From Microbispora sp. NBC_01189 (GTDB lineage: Bacteria > Actinomycetota > Actinomycetes > Streptosporangiales > Streptosporangiaceae), in the NCBI RefSeq assembly GCF_036010665.1, contig NZ_CP108581.1, positions 1,518,001-1,582,000 of the forward strand: a stretch of 64,000 nucleotides of DNA, in the 5' to 3' direction. How positions within the stretch are numbered: position 1 is the stretch's first letter; each line of letters begins with the position of its first letter. The translations under genes were made by a program, and so were the position numbers. This document shows positions 33,532 through 44,290 of the stretch, in pieces. A model generated the notes under the pieces. That model was given only the letters and a program-made list of their open reading frames with translations. It was not told where the DNA came from and did not search any database.

Positions 33532-34754
33532 GCCGCCGACCATGCCTCCACCTGGCGCTGCTCGTCCGCGGTCATGAGCCCGACGTGCTCCCGCATGTAG
33601 GCGCCGACCTCCCCGCGCCAGGGCTCCGGCGTCTCGTCGATCGCGGGGGGATAGCAGCGGTCCATCCAGCGGGTGGACTCCACGGTCGCCCGGAGATGCT
33701 CCGCCGCCCTGGCGAACGGCGTCGCCTCGATGCCCGGCACCCGCGCGCAGCCGTACTCGATCGTCTCCTGGCCAGAGTACGGCGGCGGCTGCTGCCAAGC
33801 ACGGGCGGGGACCGACGCGGCGGTGAGTGTCGTCTTGAGCGGCCGGCCCTCGACGGCGGCGAGGATCAGCTCCTTGCGCAGGCATTTGCCGCACTTCTGG
33901 CATGGTCCGGACATGTCGCCACGCAGGCACCAGCGCACCAGATGCGCGAGATCGGAGCCCAGGGCCATGCGCATGGTCACCGGCTCGCTCACCCCGCCGA
34001 CCGGGAGCACCAGCGGAACGCCGGCGGCGGCGTACAGCCGGCCCCACGGCCCGCGCGCCGCCCACATGGGGTTGTCCGGCGTGAAGCGGTTGACGTACCG
34101 GTCGCTGCCGAGCCATCGCGACCCGATCTCGTAGCCGACCGCGACGCCGCCCAGGTCCAGGTCGTCGGCGAGGAGCAGCGCCCCCACGGTGACGGCGTGG
34201 TGTTCCGGGTAGCCGGGCCGGGGGCGGCTGAGCAGGAACTCCAGGTCCGACGGGACGATGTGGAGCTCCCGGCCGGTGCGCCGGGCGAGATCGGCGAGCA
34301 CCTCGGCACGGTAGTGCGTCCACCGGTTCGGCACGCGCGGGTGGCTCACCCGCTGGAAGTGAACGAACGGCGCGTCGGGGAACATCGCGGCGACGGCCAT
34401 CGAATCCGCGCCACCGCTGTACGAAACGGCCAGCCGGGCGCCGCTTCTGGCGTCCTCTCCGACCGGCCCGGCGTCCACCCCCCATCCCGTACGCAGCGCC
34501 TCGGCGAATCCCGGGGAGACGGGCCGGTCGAAGATCACCCGGCGGCGGGTCCACGGCGCGACGACGGTCCACGCGGCCAGCGCGAGCAGGTCGGGATGGG
34601 GAGAGCCGCCGCCGGCTCCCGTGTGGACGTGGCAGGAGTTGGTCCGCAGTTCGACGGGGTGGCCGTCGCTGCAGGACCCCGTGGTCCCGTCCTCGGGGTC
34701 GAGCAGGAAGACCAGCCGCCACACGCCCTCGTCGCGCGTCCACGTCACCCGCAT
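33528..34754 (-). CDS. PP-loop ATP-pyrophosphatase-like protein (DUF6395-like)
   Basis: 408 residues. A PP-loop motif SYSGGADSMA (about residues 112-121) marks an adenylating enzyme of the N-type ATP pyrophosphatase superfamily (as in tRNA thiolation, NAD and asparagine synthases). A CxxCxxC cluster, CQKCGKC (about 285-291), may bind zinc or Fe-S. The region around it (SDLAHLVRWCLRGDMSGP) resembles actinobacterial DUF6395 proteins. No glutaminase domain. Six bases after the coiled-coil gene and coupled to the M55 peptidase gene. Substrate unknown. Confidence 0.7.
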   Translation of the reverse strand: MRVTWTRDEGVWRLVFLLDPEDGTTGSCSDGHPVELRTNSCHVHTGAGGGSPHPDLLALAAWTVVAPWTRRRVIFDRPVSPGFAEALRTGWGVDAGPVGEDARSGARLAVSYSGGADSMAVAAMFPDAPFVHFQRVSHPRVPNRWTHYRAEVLADLARRTGRELHIVPSDLEFLLSRPRPGYPEHHAVTVGALLLADDLDLGGVAVGYEIGSRWLGSDRYVNRFTPDNPMWAARGPWGRLYAAAGVPLVLPVGGVSEPVTMRMALGSDLAHLVRWCLRGDMSGPCQKCGKCLRKELILAAVEGRPLKTTLTAASVPARAWQQPPPYSGQETIEYGCARVPGIEATPFARAAEHLRATVESTRWMDRCYPPAIDETPEPWRGEVGAYMREHVGLMTADEQRQVEAWSAA

Positions 34755-34760
34755 GACCGG

Positions 34761-34818
34761 CTACCCCACACGCCCGGAATCGCCCACGCGCCCGGAGTCG
34801 CCCACGCGCGCGGACAGG
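34761..34818. repeat. 18-bp tandem repeat ending at a stop codon
   Basis: Three units of CCCACGCGCCCGGAGTCG type at 34765-34782, 34783-34800 and 34801-34818, in frame with the coiled-coil gene and giving repeated DSGRVG just before the TAG stop. Confidence 0.75.
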
Positions 34819-35129
34819 CCGTCGATCGCCTGCCAGATGCGCATCTCGTTCTGCAGCAGCGTGTCGACCGCCTCGGCGGTCTCGGTCGCGAGCCGGTGCG
34901 CCTCGGCCGCCTTCGGGTCGGCGGCCGCCCTGGCCGGCGCCGCGCTCCCCCGCCGCAGCCGGTCGACCTCGTCGCGCAGCGCCACGACCTCCCGGCGGAG
35001 CATCTGCACCTCCCACAGGGCGTCCTTGAGGTCCTGCCGGTGGTCGGGTTTGGTGACGTACCGCGAATCGAGCCGGGACAGCAGCGCCCGGCGCAACCGC
35101 GACGGGGTCAGGACTCGCAACCGCATCAT
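34761..35129 (-). CDS. Coiled-coil protein (DUF6752-like)
   Basis: 122 residues from paired ATGs at 35129/35126. The centre (LKDALWEVQMLRREVVALRDEVDRLRR) is a strong heptad coiled coil, followed by an Ala-rich helix and LQNEMRIWQAIDGLS. The C-terminus is a threefold DSGRVG repeat encoded by an 18-bp tandem repeat ending at the stop. TATCGT upstream (35140-35145, minus strand) could be the -10 of a leaderless transcript. First gene of the DUF6752/PP-loop/M55 set; probably a scaffold. Confidence 0.6.
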   Translation of the reverse strand: MMRLRVLTPSRLRRALLSRLDSRYVTKPDHRQDLKDALWEVQMLRREVVALRDEVDRLRRGSAAPARAAADPKAAEAHRLATETAEAVDTLLQNEMRIWQAIDGLSARVGDSGRVGDSGRVG

Positions 35130-35185
35130 GAATCGCCACGATAGCGGCATTTTGGAGCGATCTCGGCCCAACTTGAGGGGCGGTC

Positions 35186-35959
35186 TCAGCGGCCGGTGAA
35201 GGTGGGACGGCGTTTCTCGGCGAAGGCCGTCATGCCCTCTCTGGCGTCCTCGGTGGCGAACAGACCGGAGAACTGGAGCCGCTCGATCTCCAGGCCGGTG
35301 TCCAGGTCGGTCTCCAGGCCGTGGTCGACGGCCAGCTTGGCCGCCCGGATCGCGGCCGCCGGTCCCCCGGCGAAGGTGGCGGCGAGGTCGAGCGCCGCCG
35401 GGTAGACCTCCTCGTCGGGGACGACCCGGTCCACCAGGCCGATGGCGAGCGCCTCGGCGGCGGAGACGTGCCGCCCGGTGAAGATCAGGTCCTTCGCCCT
35501 GGCCGGGCCGACGAGCCGGGGCAGGCGCTGGGTGCCCCCCGCGCCCGGGATGATCCCGAGGGTGATCTCCGGCTGGCCGAGCTTCGCGCTCTCGCCCGCG
35601 ACCCGAAGGTCGGCGCACAGCGCGAGCTCGCAGCCGCCGCCCAGGGCGTACCCCGTGATCGCCGCGATGACGGGCTTGCCGATCCGCGCGACGGCGGTGA
35701 AGCAGTCCTGCAGCGTACGCGAGTGAACGGCCATCTCGGCGTAGGACATGACCGCCATCTCCTTGACGTCGGCCCCGGCGGCGAAGACGCGCTCCCCGCC
35801 GTACACGACGACCGCGTGCGCGCCGGTGTCGGCGTCCACGAGCCGCGCGGCCTCCGCGATCTCCTCCTGGACCCGCCGGTTCAGCGCGTTCATCTTCGGC
35901 CGGTCGAGCCGGATCGTGGCGACGTGCCCGGAGGTCTCCACCCTGACGAATTCACCCAT
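35186..35959 (-). CDS. Enoyl-CoA hydratase/isomerase family protein
   Basis: 257 residues from ATG 35959 (MGEFVRVE); an in-frame start nine bases upstream is also possible. Crotonase fold: oxyanion-hole segments AAGADVKEM and ALGGGCELALCAD, and the catalytic Glu pair in GQPEITLGIIPGAGGTQRL fit a true hydratase. Likely beta-oxidation of fatty acids; it may feed electrons to EtfAB through the acyl-CoA dehydrogenase step. Confidence 0.9.
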   Translation of the reverse strand: MGEFVRVETSGHVATIRLDRPKMNALNRRVQEEIAEAARLVDADTGAHAVVVYGGERVFAAGADVKEMAVMSYAEMAVHSRTLQDCFTAVARIGKPVIAAITGYALGGGCELALCADLRVAGESAKLGQPEITLGIIPGAGGTQRLPRLVGPARAKDLIFTGRHVSAAEALAIGLVDRVVPDEEVYPAALDLAATFAGGPAAAIRAAKLAVDHGLETDLDTGLEIERLQFSGLFATEDAREGMTAFAEKRRPTFTGR

Positions 35960-36006
35960 GGCCCTCACCCTAGAACGGAGATCGGCGTCCGGGCGGGAGG
36001 GGCCGC

Positions 36007-36044
36007 CGCGGATCGCCGGTCTCCGGAGAGACCGGCGATCCGCG
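36007..36044 (-). terminator. Terminator of glgP
   Basis: Perfect 17-bp stem (36007-36023 with 36028-36044) closed by a CGGA tetraloop, seven bases after the glgP stop. Very stable; no U-tract. Confidence 0.85.
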
Positions 36045-36050
36045 GGACGG

Positions 36051-38648
36051 TCAGCGCAGGGTGCCGTTGGTCATCCCGACCGGCTCCTCGGGTACGGCGA
36101 TCAGGCCCAGCTCCGCCGGGGAGGCCATCAGCGGGTGGGACGGGACCACCCGCACCGAGTAACCGAACGCGCCGGTGCGGTCCAGCGGCACGGCGCCGGT
36201 GTAGTGCGCCCGGCCGTCGTCGCCCGACGCGTCGGCCTTGAGCGTGACGTAGCACGGCGCGAGGAGTTCGTCGTGCGCTCCCACCCGGCCGTACGCCGCC
36301 TCGACCCGCACGTCCTCGGCGGACAGCTCGCCGAGGGCGATCGTGGCCCGCAGCTCCAGCTGGGCTCCCAGCTCCGGGGTGTCCCCCACGCCGGTCGCCT
36401 CCACGTGCTCGACCCGCACACCCGGCCACGCCTTGGCCACGCGCAGCTTCCAGGCGGCGAACAGCCGGGCGTTGTCGAAGCCGTCCGCCGCGAGCACGCG
36501 GGCGCTGGCGGCGGCCGGGGTGTAGAGGTCGGTGACGTAGTCGTTGAGCATCCGGCCGGCGAGCACCTTCGGCCCGAGCGAGCTGAGCGTGTGCTTGACC
36601 ATCTCCAGCCAGCGCCGCGGCAGGCCGTCGGCGGCCCGGTCGTAGAACCGGTCGGCCACCTCGCGCTCGACGAGGTCGTACAACGCCGTGGCCTCCAGCT
36701 CGTCACGCCGGTCGTTGTCGTCCACCCCGTCGGCACTGGGGATCGCCCACCCGTTGGTGCCGTCGTACCACTCGTCCCACCATCCGTCGCGGATGGACAG
36801 GTTGAGGCCGCCGTTGAGCGCCGCCTTCATGCCGGACGTGCCGCACGCCTCCAGCGGGCGCAGCGGGTTGTTCATCCACACGTCCGACCCGGTGACCATG
36901 AGCTGCCCGAGTGCCATGTCGTAGTCGGGCAGGAAGACGATGCGGTGCCGCACGTCCGCGGAGTCGGCGAAGCGCACGATCTGCTGGATGAGCTTCTTGC
37001 CGCCCTCGTCGGCGGGGTGCGCCTTGCCGGCGATGACGATCTGAACCGGCTTGTCGGGATCGAGCAGCAGCCTGCGCAGCCGGTCGGGCTGGTTGAGCAT
37101 GAGGGTGAGCCGCTTGTAGGAGGGCACCCGCCGGGCGAAGCCGATCGTCAGCACATCCGGGTCGAGCGCCTCGTCCACCCACTTCAGCTCGGCCTCGGTG
37201 GCCCCGCGCTGCCGCCACGACCTACGCAGCCGCCGGCGCGCCTCCGCCACCAGGCGGGCCCGGAGCGTGCCCCGGATGCCCCAGATGTCGGCGTCGGAGA
37301 GCTTGTGCACGCCCTCCCAGCCCTGCGCCTTGTCGATCAGCGAGGGCAGCTCCTTACCGGCGAGCTCCATCATCTCCCGGCCCACCCACGTCGGGGCGTG
37401 GACGCCGTTGGTGATCGAGCCGATCGGCACCTCGTCCACGTCGAAGCCCGGCCACAGGCCCTGGAACATCTCCTGGCTGACCCGGCCGTGCAGCTCGGAC
37501 ACGCCGTTGACGCGCTGGGCCAGCCGCATGCCCATGACGGCCATGTTGAACACCGCGGGGTCGGCCTCGGGCCCCTCGGGCTCGGCGCCGAGCTCCAGGA
37601 TCCGGTCGACCGACACCGTCGGCCAGGCGTTCGAGCCGCCGAACTGGCGGGCGATCATCTCGGCGGGGAACCGGTCGATGCCCGCGGGCACCGGCGTGTG
37701 GGTGGTGAACACCGTCCCGGCCCGTACGGCCTCCAGCGCCTCCTCGAACGACAGCCGGGCCTCGGTGAGCTCGCGGATGCGCTCCAGGCCGAGGAAGCCC
37801 GCGTGCCCCTCGTTGGTGTGGAACACCTCGGGCTCGGGGTGCCCGATGATCCGGCAGTAGGCCCGGATGGCCCGCACGCCGCCGATGCCGAGCAGCAGTT
37901 CCTGCATCAGCCGGTGGTCGCCGCCCCCGCCGTACAGGCGGTCGGTGACGTCCCGGGCGACCGCGTCGTTCTCGGCGACGTCGGAGTCGAGCAGCAGCAG
38001 CGGCACCCGGCCGACCTGCGCCACCCAGACCTGGGCGTGCAAGGTGCGCCCGCCCGCGAGGCTGATCGCGACCCGGGCCGGCGCGCCGTCCTGCTCCTTG
38101 AGCAGCGTGAGCGGCAGGCCGCCGGGGTCGAGGGAGGGGTAGTGCTCAAGCTGCCAGCCCTCGGCCGACAGCGACTGGGTGAAGTAGCCGTGCCGGTAGA
38201 GGAGACCGACGCCGAGGATCGGCACGCCGAGGTCGCTGGCGGCCTTCAGGTGGTCGCCGGCGAGGATCCCGAGGCCGCCGGAGTACTGCGGCAGCGCGGC
38301 GGCGATGCCGTACTCGGGCGAGAAGTAGCCGATCGCCCTGGGGGCGCCCTCCAGCGACTGGTACCACCGGGGAGCGGTCATGTACTCCCGCAGGTCGTCG
38401 GCGGCGTCGGCCAGCCGGCGCAGGAAGCGCCGGTCCTGGGCGAGCACGCGCAACCTGTCGGCCTCGACCGCGCCGAGCAGCGCGACGGGGTCGTGGTCGA
38501 CGCGTTCCCAGACCTCGGGATCCACCTCGGCGAACAGGTCCATGGTCTCGGGGTGCCACGACCAGCGGAGATTCTGGACCAGCTCACCCAGAGGTGCGAG
38601 CTGCGAGGGAAGAACGGTTCGGACAGTGAACCTGCGGATAGCTCTCAC
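36051..38648 (-). CDS. glgP: Alpha-glucan (glycogen) phosphorylase
   Basis: 865 residues from GTG 38648. Releases glucose-1-phosphate from alpha-1,4-glucan. Of the shorter actinobacterial/thermophilic alpha-glucan phosphorylase type, with FSPEYGIAAALPQYSGGLGILAGDHLK, NEGHAGF and the PLP Lys in EACGTSGMKAALNGG (K608). Divergent from glgE, so the degradative and synthetic branches share a control region. Confidence 0.95.
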   Translation of the reverse strand: MRAIRRFTVRTVLPSQLAPLGELVQNLRWSWHPETMDLFAEVDPEVWERVDHDPVALLGAVEADRLRVLAQDRRFLRRLADAADDLREYMTAPRWYQSLEGAPRAIGYFSPEYGIAAALPQYSGGLGILAGDHLKAASDLGVPILGVGLLYRHGYFTQSLSAEGWQLEHYPSLDPGGLPLTLLKEQDGAPARVAISLAGGRTLHAQVWVAQVGRVPLLLLDSDVAENDAVARDVTDRLYGGGGDHRLMQELLLGIGGVRAIRAYCRIIGHPEPEVFHTNEGHAGFLGLERIRELTEARLSFEEALEAVRAGTVFTTHTPVPAGIDRFPAEMIARQFGGSNAWPTVSVDRILELGAEPEGPEADPAVFNMAVMGMRLAQRVNGVSELHGRVSQEMFQGLWPGFDVDEVPIGSITNGVHAPTWVGREMMELAGKELPSLIDKAQGWEGVHKLSDADIWGIRGTLRARLVAEARRRLRRSWRQRGATEAELKWVDEALDPDVLTIGFARRVPSYKRLTLMLNQPDRLRRLLLDPDKPVQIVIAGKAHPADEGGKKLIQQIVRFADSADVRHRIVFLPDYDMALGQLMVTGSDVWMNNPLRPLEACGTSGMKAALNGGLNLSIRDGWWDEWYDGTNGWAIPSADGVDDNDRRDELEATALYDLVEREVADRFYDRAADGLPRRWLEMVKHTLSSLGPKVLAGRMLNDYVTDLYTPAAASARVLAADGFDNARLFAAWKLRVAKAWPGVRVEHVEATGVGDTPELGAQLELRATIALGELSAEDVRVEAAYGRVGAHDELLAPCYVTLKADASGDDGRAHYTGAVPLDRTGAFGYSVRVVPSHPLMASPAELGLIAVPEEPVGMTNGTLR

Positions 38649-39003
38649 GAGGTCAGACCCTAGTTACTCAGCGCCACGACGCGCGACCGAAAACATACCT
38701 GTCGTACTGCGAATCAAGTTCTTCGTTGAACGCTTTCACCCCCAGCACGCAGGTTCAAACCTCACCAAAGTACCCTTGACCTGGTGATGTCCATACCGGA
38801 CGATCTACCCCGGCACCAGTGATCGATCTCCAGGCGCCGTCGCGCCAAACACGGCGAGCGGTCTTTCGTTCGGCAGGGGTAAGAGTGGACTATTAGGGCA
38901 ACCCCTGTATGAGCGAGGTGGGACTCCGGTCTACGGGTCCCCTCTGTTGTGCTGCCCGCCTGCCGGCGGTACCCGGTGTGCCGCCCCTGAGTACGAAGTG
39001 ACG
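38649..39003. promoter_or_regulatory. Divergent control region of glgP and glgE
   Basis: 355 bases. A LacI-type half-conserved palindrome, TGAACGCTTTCA, lies at 38727-38738. A plus-strand promoter TTGACC (38776-38781) with GACGAT 17 bases later (38799-38804) would give glgE a leader of about 190 bases. On the minus strand TAACTA close to the glgP GTG suggests a very short leader. No open frame here looks real. Confidence 0.5.
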
Positions 39004-41055
39004 ATGATCGGACGAATTCCCATCCAGGACATCCAGCCCGTCGTCGACTGCGGCCAGTGGCCCGCCAAGGCCGCCGCGGGAGAGACCTTCGAGATCAGCG
39101 CGACGGTGTTCCGCGAGGGGCACGACGCGGTCGCCGCCGGCGTCGTGCTGATCGACCCCGACGGCGCGCCGGGCCGGATGCTGCCCATGCGCGAGGCCGG
39201 GCCGGGCACCGACCGGTGGAGCGTGGAGGTGTCGCTGCCCGCCGAAGGGCTGTGGCAGTTCCGGGTGGAGGCCTGGAGCGACCCGATCGCCACGTGGACG
39301 CACGACGCGGGCATCAAGATCCCTCGCGACCTGGACGCCGACCTCATGTGCGAGGAGGGCGCCCGGCTGTTCGAGCGGGCGGCCAAGGGCGTGCGGGCCG
39401 CGGACTGCCGGGCGGCGGCGGAGGCGGGCGGCGCCTGCGGGCACCGGGCCGCGCTGCTGGCCCTGGCGGCCCGCCTGCGGGACGACGCCGTGGACCCCCG
39501 GGCGCGCTTCGCGGTCACGCAACTGCCGGAGACCGCGGAGCTGATCGCCGCGCATCCGCTGCGCGACCTGCTCACCCGTTCCGGACGCCACCGCGTGCGG
39601 GTGGAGCGGCGGCGGGCGCTGTTCGGCTCGTGGTACGAGTTCTTCCCCCGCTCGGAGGGGGCCGTGGTGGGGCAGGAGGGCGTCGCCCCCAAGTCGGGGA
39701 CCTTCGGGACGGCGGCCAGGCGGCTCCCGGCGATCGCCCAGATGGGCTTCGACGTGGTCTACCTGCCACCGATCCACCCCATCGGCGCGCAGTTCCGCAA
39801 GGGGCGTAACAACACCCTGACGCCCGACCAGTACGACCCCGGCTCGCCGTGGGCCATCGGCTCGGAGCAGGGCGGCCACGACGCGATCCACCCCGATCTC
39901 GGCACGATCGAGGACTTCGACGGGTTCGTCGCGAAGGCCCGCGAGCTGGGCATGGAGATCGCCCTCGACCTCGCGCTGCAGTGCTCCCCCGACCACCCGT
40001 GGGTCAAGGAGCATCCGGAGTGGTTCAACATCCGGGCCGACGGCACGATCGCGTACGCGGAGAACCCGCCGAAGAAATACCAGGACATCTATCCCCTGAA
40101 CTTCGACAAGGACCCCGAGGGGATCTACGCGGAGGTCAGGCGGGTCGTCCGGCACTGGATGGACCACGGCGTGCGGATCTTCCGGGTGGACAACCCGCAC
40201 ACCAAGCCGGTGCGGTTCTGGGAGCGGCTGATCTCCGACATCAACGCGACCGACCCGGACGTGCTGTTCCTGGCCGAGGCGTTCACCCGCCCCGCCATGA
40301 TGCGGACCCTCGCCAAGATCGGCTTCCACCAGTCCTACACGTACTTCACCTGGCGCAACCACAAGCGGGAGGCCGAGGAGTACCTGGGGGAGCTGTCCCA
40401 CGAGACCTCGCACTTCCTGCGGCCGAACCTCTTCGTCAACACGCCCGACATCCTGCACGAGTACCTCCAGCACGGCGGCGTGCCGGCGTTCAGGATCCGG
40501 GCGGTGCTGGCGGCACTGACGGCACCCACCTGGGGGGTGTACTCCGGATACGAACTGGCCGAGAACGTCCCGGTCCGTCCGGGCAGCGAGGAGTATCTCG
40601 ACAGCGAGAAGTACCAGTACCGGCCACGGGACTGGGCGGCGGCGGAGCGTGAGGGTCGCAGCCTTGCCCCGTTTATTACCCAGCTCAATTTGTTGAGAAG
40701 AGCGCACCCGGCGCTCCAGGAATTGCGTAACCTACGGTTTCACAACGTCGACCAGCCGGACGTGATCTGCTTCTCGAAGCGACTGCCCGGCGCCTATGAC
40801 ACGGCCTCACGACGGCACGGACTAGGCGATGTCGTACTGGCCGTCGTCAACCTGGATCCATACAACACCCACGAGGCGACGGTCCGGCTCGACATGCCCG
40901 CCCTCGGTCTCGACTGGCATGCCGACTTCGTCGTGGACGACCAACTGTCGGGCGAGTCGTACCGCTGGGGGCAGGCGAACTACGTGCGCCTCGACCCGCA
41001 CGTACAACCCGCACACATCCTCACGCTTCGCCACGGGTCAGTGCTCCGCCCGTGA
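39004..41055 (+). CDS. glgE: Maltosyltransferase (alpha-1,4-glucan:maltose-1-phosphate)
   Basis: 683 residues, GH13 subfamily 3. Transfers maltosyl from maltose-1-phosphate to the end of alpha-glucan. The start [12 protein letters not shown] matches GlgE (GTG 38998 is two codons earlier). Nucleophile D396 is in [10 protein letters not shown] and the acid/base E425 in FLAEAFTRP, equivalent to the Streptomyces residues. First gene of glgE-treS-pep2-glgB. Confidence 0.96.
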   Translation: MIGRIPIQDIQPVVDCGQWPAKAAAGETFEISATVFREGHDAVAAGVVLIDPDGAPGRMLPMREAGPGTDRWSVEVSLPAEGLWQFRVEAWSDPIATWTHDAGIKIPRDLDADLMCEEGARLFERAAKGVRAADCRAAAEAGGACGHRAALLALAARLRDDAVDPRARFAVTQLPETAELIAAHPLRDLLTRSGRHRVRVERRRALFGSWYEFFPRSEGAVVGQEGVAPKSGTFGTAARRLPAIAQMGFDVVYLPPIHPIGAQFRKGRNNTLTPDQYDPGSPWAIGSEQGGHDAIHPDLGTIEDFDGFVAKARELGMEIALDLALQCSPDHPWVKEHPEWFNIRADGTIAYAENPPKKYQDIYPLNFDKDPEGIYAEVRRVVRHWMDHGVRIFRVDNPHTKPVRFWERLISDINATDPDVLFLAEAFTRPAMMRTLAKIGFHQSYTYFTWRNHKREAEEYLGELSHETSHFLRPNLFVNTPDILHEYLQHGGVPAFRIRAVLAALTAPTWGVYSGYELAENVPVRPGSEEYLDSEKYQYRPRDWAAAEREGRSLAPFITQLNLLRRAHPALQELRNLRFHNVDQPDVICFSKRLPGAYDTASRRHGLGDVVLAVVNLDPYNTHEATVRLDMPALGLDWHADFVVDDQLSGESYRWGQANYVRLDPHVQPAHILTLRHGSVLRP

Positions 41056-41086
41056 CGCAGCCCTGCACACTCCGGGGAGTCAACAG

Positions 41087-42898
41087 GTGAGCTCGACCAC
41101 GCCTCAGCCCAGCCACATCCAGCTCAGCCACATACAGCCCAGCCACACACAGCCGATCCCGAACACCTTCACCGAGGAGGAGCCACGGGACCGGCGCTGG
41201 TACAAGCGGGCCGTCTTCTACGAGGTGCTGATCCGCGGCTTCGCCGACTCGAACGGCGACGGCACCGGAGACATCCGCGGCCTGATCGAGAAGCTGGACT
41301 ACCTCCAGTGGCTCGGCATCGACTGCCTCTGGCTGCTCCCGCTGTACGAGTCCCCGCTCAAGGACGGCGGGTACGACATCTCCGACTACATGAAGATCCT
41401 CCCGGACTTCGGTGACCTGGGAGACTTCATCAGGCTGGTGGACGAGGCGCACAAGCGGGGCATCCGGGTGATCGCCGACCTGGTGATGAACCACACCAGC
41501 GACCAGCACCCGTGGTTCCAGGCCTCGCGCAACGATCCCGAGGGGCCGTTCGGCGACTTCTACGTGTGGAGCGACACCGACGAGCAGTACCCCGGCGCGC
41601 GGATCATCTTCGTGGACACCGAGGCGTCGAACTGGACCTTCGACGCGGTGCGGGGGCAGTACTACTGGCACCGGTTCTTCCACCACCAGCCGGATCTCAA
41701 CTTCGAGAACCCGGCGGTGCAGGACGCGATGCTGGAGGTCATCCGGTTCTGGCTCGACCTGGGCATCGACGGGTTCCGCCTGGACGCGATCCCGTACCTG
41801 TTCGAGCAGGAGGACACCAACTGCGAGAACCTGCCGCCGACGCACGCCTACCTCAAGCGGGTGCGGGCGGAGGTGGACCGCCTGTACCCCGACCGGGTGC
41901 TGCTGGCCGAGGCCAACCAGTGGCCGGCCGACGTCGTGGAGTACTTCGGCGACCCGGTCACCGGGGGCGACGAGTGCCACATGGCCTTCCACTTCCCGCT
42001 GATGCCGCGCATCTTCATGGCGGTGCGCCGCGAGTCGCGCTATCCGATCTCGGAGATCCTGGCCCAGACGCCCAAGATCCCCGAGAACTGCCAGTGGGGG
42101 ATCTTCCTGCGCAACCACGACGAGTTGACGCTGGAGATGGTCACCGACGAAGAGCGCGACTACATGTACTCCGAGTACGCCAAGGACCCGCGGATGCGGG
42201 CCAACGTCGGCATCCGGCGGCGGCTGGCGACGCTGCTGGACAACGACCGCAACCAGATCGAGCTGTTCACCGCGCTGCTGCTGAGCCTGCCCGGCTCGCC
42301 GGTCATGTACTACGGCGACGAGATCGGGATGGGCGACAACATCTGGCTCGGCGACCGCGACGGCGTCCGCACGCCGATGCAGTGGACCCCCGACCGCAAC
42401 GCGGGCTTCTCCAGCTGCGACCCCGGCCGGCTCTACCTTCCCGTGATCATGGACCCGATCTACGGGTACCAGGCGATCAATGTCGAGGCCCAGCAGAAGA
42501 GCGCCAGCTCGCTGCTGCACTTCACCAAGCGGATGATCGAGATCCGCAAGCGGCACCCCGTGTTCGGCCTCGGCGAGTTCACCGAGCTGAACTCCTCCAA
42601 CCCCAGCGTGCTCGCGTTCGTGCGGGAGCTCGGCGACGACCGGGTGCTGTGCGTCAACAACCTCTCCCGCTTCCCCCAGCCGGTCGAGCTCGACCTGCGC
42701 AGGTTCGAGGGATCGACACCGGTCGAGTGCATGGGCGGAGTTCCTTTTCCCGCGATCGGCGAACTTCCGTATCTTTTGACGCTCCCTGGGCATGGGTTCT
42801 ACTGGTTCACGTTGCCCGTCACGCACCGCCCGGACGCCCACCGGACGGACGCCCACAGGCCGGACGCGCACCGGACGGCCGGCACGAAGGAGGAGTGA
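41087..42898 (+). CDS. treS: Trehalose synthase/maltose isomerase
   Basis: 603 residues from GTG 41087, with GGGGAG seven bases before it. Interconverts trehalose and maltose. GH13 catalytic Asp in [11 protein letters not shown] (D233) and Glu in LLAEANQWP (E275), plus NHDELTLEM. Both ends carry minisatellite coding: SHIQ repeats at the N-terminus (three 15-bp units, 41111-41155) and [10 protein letters not shown] repeats at the C-terminus (four 15-bp units, 42824-42883). The stop overlaps the pep2 start (GTGA). Confidence 0.96.
   Translation: MSSTTPQPSHIQLSHIQPSHTQPIPNTFTEEEPRDRRWYKRAVFYEVLIRGFADSNGDGTGDIRGLIEKLDYLQWLGIDCLWLLPLYESPLKDGGYDISDYMKILPDFGDLGDFIRLVDEAHKRGIRVIADLVMNHTSDQHPWFQASRNDPEGPFGDFYVWSDTDEQYPGARIIFVDTEASNWTFDAVRGQYYWHRFFHHQPDLNFENPAVQDAMLEVIRFWLDLGIDGFRLDAIPYLFEQEDTNCENLPPTHAYLKRVRAEVDRLYPDRVLLAEANQWPADVVEYFGDPVTGGDECHMAFHFPLMPRIFMAVRRESRYPISEILAQTPKIPENCQWGIFLRNHDELTLEMVTDEERDYMYSEYAKDPRMRANVGIRRRLATLLDNDRNQIELFTALLLSLPGSPVMYYGDEIGMGDNIWLGDRDGVRTPMQWTPDRNAGFSSCDPGRLYLPVIMDPIYGYQAINVEAQQKSASSLLHFTKRMIEIRKRHPVFGLGEFTELNSSNPSVLAFVRELGDDRVLCVNNLSRFPQPVELDLRRFEGSTPVECMGGVPFPAIGELPYLLTLPGHGFYWFTLPVTHRPDAHRTDAHRPDAHRTAGTKEE
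41111..41155. repeat. Three 15-bp in-frame repeats at the treS 5' end
   Basis: AGCCACATCCAGCTC, AGCCACATACAGCCC and AGCCACACACAGCCG in succession, encoding [15 protein letters not shown] just after the start. Outside the catalytic fold. Confidence 0.8.
42824..42883. repeat. Four 15-bp in-frame repeats at the treS 3' end
   Basis: Units begin at 42824, 42839, 42854 and 42869, each starting CAC and carrying GGACG, encoding [20 protein letters not shown] directly before the stop. Confidence 0.8.
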
Positions 42899-44244
42899 CG
42901 ACTTCACTTCAGGAGCTTCTGGCCGGCTGGATCACCGGGCAACGGTGGTTCGCCGGCAAGGGGCGCGCCATCGACGACCTGTCCATCGACTCCGAGATCG
43001 AGATCGCCGGCGGGGACCCGGCGCTGCTCCATCTGGTCGTGTGCGTGCGTCAGGGGGACCGCCGCACGCGCTACCAGATCCCGGTCGGGCTGCGCGAGCG
43101 GCTGCCCGACCGGCTGGAGCACGTGCGCATCGGCAGATGCCGTCGCGACGGCCGCGAGGCCGACGTCTACGACGCGCTGCACGACTCCGCTCTGACCGCG
43201 CACCTGCTGGAGGGGATGGCCGCCGACCACGGGTTCGACGGCCTCGCCTTCCACCGCGCGCCCGGCGTGGAGATCGACACCTCGCAGCGCAGCCTCGTGC
43301 TGACCGCCGAGCAGTCGAACACCTCGCTGGTGTACGGCGACACGTACATCTTCAAGCTGTTCCGCCAGCTCAGCCCGGGGACCAACCCGGAGCTGGAGAT
43401 CATCACCGCGCTCGCCGGCGCGGGCTCGTCCCACGTGGCCCGGCCGTACGGCTGGATCGAGACCACGCTGGAGGACGAGCCGACCACCCTGGCGATCATG
43501 CAGGAGTACCTGCGGAACGCCAACGAGGGCTGGCAGATGGCGCTGACCAGCGTGCGCGATCTCTACGCGTCCGCCGACGGCATGCCGGCGGAGGACGCCG
43601 GGGGCGACTTCGCGGGCGAGGCCCGGCGGCTGGGAGTGGCCACCGCGCAGGTGCACCGGGAGCTGGCCCGGGCCTTCCCCGCGGGCACGATCGAGCCACC
43701 GGAGCTCAAGCGGATGACCGAGCGGTTCCGCCGCAGGCTCGACCGGGCGGTCGCCGAGGTGCCGCGGCTCGGCGAGCACGCGGACGTCGCGGCCGAGGCG
43801 TTCGACCGGCTGGGCGACCTCGGGCACGAGGTGCCGGTGCAACGGGTGCACGGCGACTACCACCTCGGCCAGGTCATGCGCACCACGGCCGACTGGGTCG
43901 TGCTCGACTTCGAGGGCGAGCCGGGACAGCCGCTCGCCGAGCGCCGGGCGCTCGACTCGCCGCTGCGCGACGTGGCGGGCATGCTGCGCTCGTTCGAGTA
44001 CGCCGCCCGGCACCTGCTGGCCGACCACCCGGACGCCGACGGGCTGGAGCACCGGGCCCAGGAGTGGTCGGAACGCAACCGCGCGGCGTTCCTCGCCGGC
44101 TACTCCGAGGGCGGCGGGCGGGTCCGCGGCGACGAGGCGGTCCTGCTGCGCGCGCTCGAGCTGAGCAAGGCCGTGTACGAGGTCGTCTACGAGGCGCGCA
44201 ACCGGCCCTCCTGGTTGCCCATACCGCTCGCCGCATTCCGCTGA
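42895..44244 (+). CDS. pep2: Maltokinase
   Basis: 449 residues from GTG 42895, overlapping the treS stop by four bases. Phosphorylates maltose to maltose-1-phosphate, the GlgE donor. Aminoglycoside-phosphotransferase-like fold with catalytic VHGDYHLGQ (D321) and the metal-binding DFEGEP. The N-terminal cap ([13 protein letters not shown]) is typical. In many actinobacteria it is coupled to or fused with TreS. Confidence 0.94.
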   Translation: MTTSLQELLAGWITGQRWFAGKGRAIDDLSIDSEIEIAGGDPALLHLVVCVRQGDRRTRYQIPVGLRERLPDRLEHVRIGRCRRDGREADVYDALHDSALTAHLLEGMAADHGFDGLAFHRAPGVEIDTSQRSLVLTAEQSNTSLVYGDTYIFKLFRQLSPGTNPELEIITALAGAGSSHVARPYGWIETTLEDEPTTLAIMQEYLRNANEGWQMALTSVRDLYASADGMPAEDAGGDFAGEARRLGVATAQVHRELARAFPAGTIEPPELKRMTERFRRRLDRAVAEVPRLGEHADVAAEAFDRLGDLGHEVPVQRVHGDYHLGQVMRTTADWVVLDFEGEPGQPLAERRALDSPLRDVAGMLRSFEYAARHLLADHPDADGLEHRAQEWSERNRAAFLAGYSEGGGRVRGDEAVLLRALELSKAVYEVVYEARNRPSWLPIPLAAFR

Positions 44245-44290
44245 CAGGATCGCAGTGTTCGGTGGGATACATCTAGGGCAGGTTTGCGAC

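Noticed and set aside
35748..38663. 971-codon open frame opposite glgP
   Set aside because: Composition typical of antisense to a high-GC gene; glgP has every catalytic motif on the other strand.
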